64,000 nucleotides of DNA. Origin: Epiperipatus broadwayi. Lineage: Eukaryota; Onychophora; Udeonychophora; Euonychophora; Peripatidae. A model generated the notes under the pieces. It was not told where the DNA came from, did not search any database, and saw only the letters and a list, made by a program, of their open reading frames with translations. The stretch covers positions 15,124,483 through 15,188,482 of the forward strand of contig JAQFVV010012402.1 in the NCBI GenBank assembly GCA_028023455.1, in the 5' to 3' direction. Positions 61,403-64,000 of the stretch are shown piece after piece (positions within the stretch are counted from its first letter, which is position 1; each line of letters begins with the position of its first letter). The position numbers and the translations under genes are program-made.

Positions 61403-64000
61403 AATCATCATCATCATCAAACATTATCAATCCACTGCAGGATGAAGGTCTCTCCCAGTTTAATCCATCTTCTCCGATCTTTAGCTTCTCTTTTCCACAA
61501 CACCCCTGCACATTTTCTTATTTCATCGATCCATCTCACATGTGGTCTCTTTCTGGGTCTTTTACAATCTCTTGGAATCCAGTTTAAAATTTCAATTGTC
61601 CATCTATTATCATTTCTTCTAGCAATATGTCCAGCCCAACTCCATTTCAATCTTTTAATTTTTTCAATAAGGTCAGTAACACCTGTTTGTTGTCTTACCC
61701 ATACATTGCGTTTTCGATCTCTTCTTGTTACTCCCAACATACATCTCTCCATACTCCTTTGAGTGGTCTGAAGTCTCTGTATTGCTCTTCTATTAAGTGT
61801 CCAAGTCTCAGATCCATAAGTAAGAACTGGTAAAACACATTTGTTAAAAACCATCCTTTTCAAACACATAGGCATATTTCCTTTTAGTATCAAGTTATTT
61901 CTACCAAAAGCACTCCAACCAAGTTTAATTCTATGATTAATTTCCTCCATTATGTTTCCATCTGTATTAATAATCTGACCAAGGTATTTGTAACTGTTAA
62001 CTTCTTCTAATTCTTCATAATCAATCTTTATTTTCATATTTTGAGCAAATCGATTAAACATTACTTTAGTCTTTTTAACATTTATCTTTAGTCCTACTTT
62101 TCTACTTTCATCTGCTAACTCCTGCAACATTTCCTGCAGCTCTGAAGCATTATTTGCAAAAACAACTACATCATCTGCAAAATCTAAATGACTTAAATAC
62201 TCTCCATTTACTTTCATTCCTTTAGTTTCCCATTTTAATCCACAAAATACTTCTTGCAGCACTGCTGTAAAAAGTTTTGGTGATATGGAGTCACCTTGTC
62301 TTACACCTTTCTCAATGTTGATTTTTCCAGTATCATTATGTAATCTAATTGTTGCTGTTGCATTTTTATAAATATTCTTTAAAATATGACAATAACCTGG
62401 ATCTATACCTTGATGATCCAATGCTTTAATCACTGAAGAAATGTGTATAGAATCGAATGCCTTTTCATAATCTACAAATCCAAAACATAATGACAACTCA
62501 TATTCATTTGTCCTTTCTATGACTTCTCTCAATACCTGGATATGATCTATTGTACTAAAACCACTTTTAAATCCAGCTTGTTCTCTTGGTTGGTGGAAAT
62601 CCAAAGTTCTCTGTAGACGAGTTGTAATTATCTTGGTAAAAATTTTATATAAAACTGATAAAAGGCTGATAGGTCTGTAATTTCTAATATCTTCTTTATC
62701 ACCTTTTTTAAATATTAATATTATTACTGCATTCTTCCAATCTTCCAGTACATCTTTATCATTTAGACATTTGGTATATAACTTTGCTAAAATTGTTTCT
62801 ATTTCTTCACCTGCTTCTTTTAATATATCAATTATAATTCCATCATTTCCTGGAGCCTTTCCTTTCTTCATACATTCAATTGCATGTCTCACTTCTTCAT
62901 TTAAAATTCTGGGCAATTCGGAAGATGTAATAGATATAGGAGGTACTTGTTCTTTATTACTATATAATTCTTGATAAAAATCTTCTACCAATTTCATGAT
63001 GTCATCTCTCTTTTTAGTAATAATTCCATCTTTTTTTCTTATGGCAGATATAAATTTCCTACCAATACCAAAATGTTGTTTAACCTTCTTGAGACTTTTA
63101 TTTTCTTCTACAGCTTTCCTTGCTATTTCACAGTTATACTTTCTTATATCATTTTCAACTCTTTTCCGTACCATTTTACAAAATTCGAGATATTCAATTC
63201 TTTTTAATACATCACTTTTGTATATCTTCATATTCCTTCTTTTCTTCATAAATTCTCTAGTCTCAGTAGAAATTTTATTAGTCAATTGCTGCTTTTTTCT
63301 ACCAGCTATCTTTGTTGCAGTTTTTAAAAGTGTATCAGTTATTTTCATATTAATTTCATTCAAATCTGAATCATGTTCAAAATCTCCTAACACTTGAAAC
63401 CTATTTGTAAGTTCTAATTTAAATTCATTAGAATGTTTCTGAAGATTAGAAATATCAACTGTAAATATTGTTTTTCTTAATAATTTTTGTCTCTCTAGTT
63501 TTACATTAACACGTAACTTACACCTTACTAATCGATGATCACTTCCTGTGTTAAATTTATTAAGAACATTACAATCTTGAAATATGTATTTCCTGTTAGT
63601 CAAAATATAATCCAATTCTGCTGTACCTTCATTTGGATGCTTCCATGTCCATTTCCTTTTAACATTTTTCTCAAAAAATGAATTCATAATATAAAGTTTT
63701 TCTTTTTCTGCAAACTCCACAAGTCTATGTCCTCTCTCATTTCTATTACCATAACCAAAATTACCTACAGCAATTTCATCTTTCATGTGTCTACCAATTC
63801 TAGCATTAAAGTCTCCCATAACAATTTTAAAATGTTGTTTACTCTGATCAAAAGCCTTTTGTACATCCATATAAAAATCTTCTACTACTTCATCACTATG
63901 AGAACTTGTTGGGGCATAAACCTGAATTATCTGCATTTGGTATCTGCTATTAAGTTGTATAACTAATCTTGCAACTCTGTCCGATACACCATCAATCTCC
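61403..64000 (-). mobile_element. RTE LINE copy 1 (5' part outside window)
   Basis: The element carries the long frame above and ends in a TGA/ATG trinucleotide tail (CATCATCATCATC on the plus strand, 61405-61418), the usual short 3' end of RTE elements. The stop codon is the first TGA of that tail. It shares its 3' end with copies at 43748 and 30386. It lies upstream of the ADSS exon at 56408, in gene-sense orientation, probably in another ADSS intron. Confidence 0.9.
61417..64000 (-). CDS. RTE-clade LINE endonuclease-reverse transcriptase, open to window edge
   Basis: This is the polyprotein of a non-LTR retrotransposon, which nicks target DNA and copies its RNA there. The frame is open from the TGA at 61417-61419 to the right edge; an internal Met at 63936 gives 839 codons, but 21 further codons upstream (ending SRYQ) are also open, so the true start is outside the window. 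Counting from that Met: APE endonuclease GDFNARIG at 41-48 and SDHRLV at 132-137; RT motifs APGNDG near 361, NYRPISLLSVLYKIF near 419, QAGF near 453, VDYEKAFD 488-495, GVRQGDS 544-550 and the catalytic FADD 586-589. The C-terminal tail has the RTE-type GHIARR and RRWIKLGE segments. Databases often mislabel this family as craniofacial development protein 2. No internal stop is seen, which suggests recent insertion. Confidence 0.93.
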   Translation of the reverse strand, partial: EIDGVSDRVARLVIQLNSRYQMQIIQVYAPTSSHSDEVVEDFYMDVQKAFDQSKQHFKIVMGDFNARIGRHMKDEIAVGNFGYGNRNERGHRLVEFAEKEKLYIMNSFFEKNVKRKWTWKHPNEGTAELDYILTNRKYIFQDCNVLNKFNTGSDHRLVRCKLRVNVKLERQKLLRKTIFTVDISNLQKHSNEFKLELTNRFQVLGDFEHDSDLNEINMKITDTLLKTATKIAGRKKQQLTNKISTETREFMKKRRNMKIYKSDVLKRIEYLEFCKMVRKRVENDIRKYNCEIARKAVEENKSLKKVKQHFGIGRKFISAIRKKDGIITKKRDDIMKLVEDFYQELYSNKEQVPPISITSSELPRILNEEVRHAIECMKKGKAPGNDGIIIDILKEAGEEIETILAKLYTKCLNDKDVLEDWKNAVIILIFKKGDKEDIRNYRPISLLSVLYKIFTKIITTRLQRTLDFHQPREQAGFKSGFSTIDHIQVLREVIERTNEYELSLCFGFVDYEKAFDSIHISSVIKALDHQGIDPGYCHILKNIYKNATATIRLHNDTGKINIEKGVRQGDSISPKLFTAVLQEVFCGLKWETKGMKVNGEYLSHLDFADDVVVFANNASELQEMLQELADESRKVGLKINVKKTKVMFNRFAQNMKIKIDYEELEEVNSYKYLGQIINTDGNIMEEINHRIKLGWSAFGRNNLILKGNMPMCLKRMVFNKCVLPVLTYGSETWTLNRRAIQRLQTTQRSMERCMLGVTRRDRKRNVWVRQQTGVTDLIEKIKRLKWSWAGHIARRNDNRWTIEILNWIPRDCKRPRKRPHVRWIDEIRKCAGVLWKREAKDRRRWIKLGETFILQWIDNV

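Noticed and set aside
61388-63966. Multiple plus-strand frames
   Set aside because: Antisense shadows of the RTE reading frame.

Overview
This is strongly AT-rich animal nuclear DNA, probably from an arthropod. The reasons are one split eukaryotic housekeeping gene, very long introns, and a dense mixture of RTE and Jockey-type LINEs, LTR elements, hAT, pogo/Tigger and piggyBac remnants. There are no operons, ribosome binding sites or prokaryotic gene packing. I cannot name the species.

The only host protein gene I can support is the 3' end of adenylosuccinate synthetase (ADSS), on the minus strand. Three consecutive coding exons (56408-56505, 38904-39053, 38763-38815) join in frame across consensus splice sites, and an AATAAA signal follows at 38577-38582. 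The intron between the first two is about 17.4 kb. It holds a piggyBac remnant (39390-40115), a decayed near-full-length RTE LINE (43748-46545), a 6.26-kb nearly perfect inverted-repeat element with an 8-bp target duplication (47156-53414), and a hairpin-forming family A repeat (54264-54950). Upstream in the gene, probably still in an intron, lies an RTE LINE with an uninterrupted reading frame that runs off the right edge (61403-64000).

The left 38 kb is a graveyard of mobile elements. It contains: a tRNA-like Pol III unit (1646-1734); a coiled-coil gag/ORF1-like remnant with an LTR-like region behind it (2591-4000); an internally deleted Tigger element with intact ends (5336-6704); two copies of a zinc-finger-like hAT fragment (6911-7068, 8299-8450); a minisatellite split by about 2 kb (9418-11800); and a non-autonomous hAT element with a perfect 8-bp duplication (17576-18024). 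Further right are decayed Jockey-type LINE (31100-32300) and hAT (32360-33350) genes.

The most interesting part is 21.4-34.6 kb. An older repeat, here called family B, exists in two copies. The copy at 33355-34560 shows the uninterrupted state. The other copy is broken by a tandem LTR mini-retrotransposon (21739-24251: LTR, primer site, short leader, purine tract, LTR, leader, LTR; 5-bp duplication TACAG) and by a 4.7-kb insertion (24517-29201) whose two ends are family A repeats. Family A is a foldback/MITE-like family with about 14 loci in this window. Its copies are single arms, tandem units or hairpins, and one copy has a 9-bp duplication and a visible empty site. No CRISPR array, rRNA or confirmed functional tRNA was seen.
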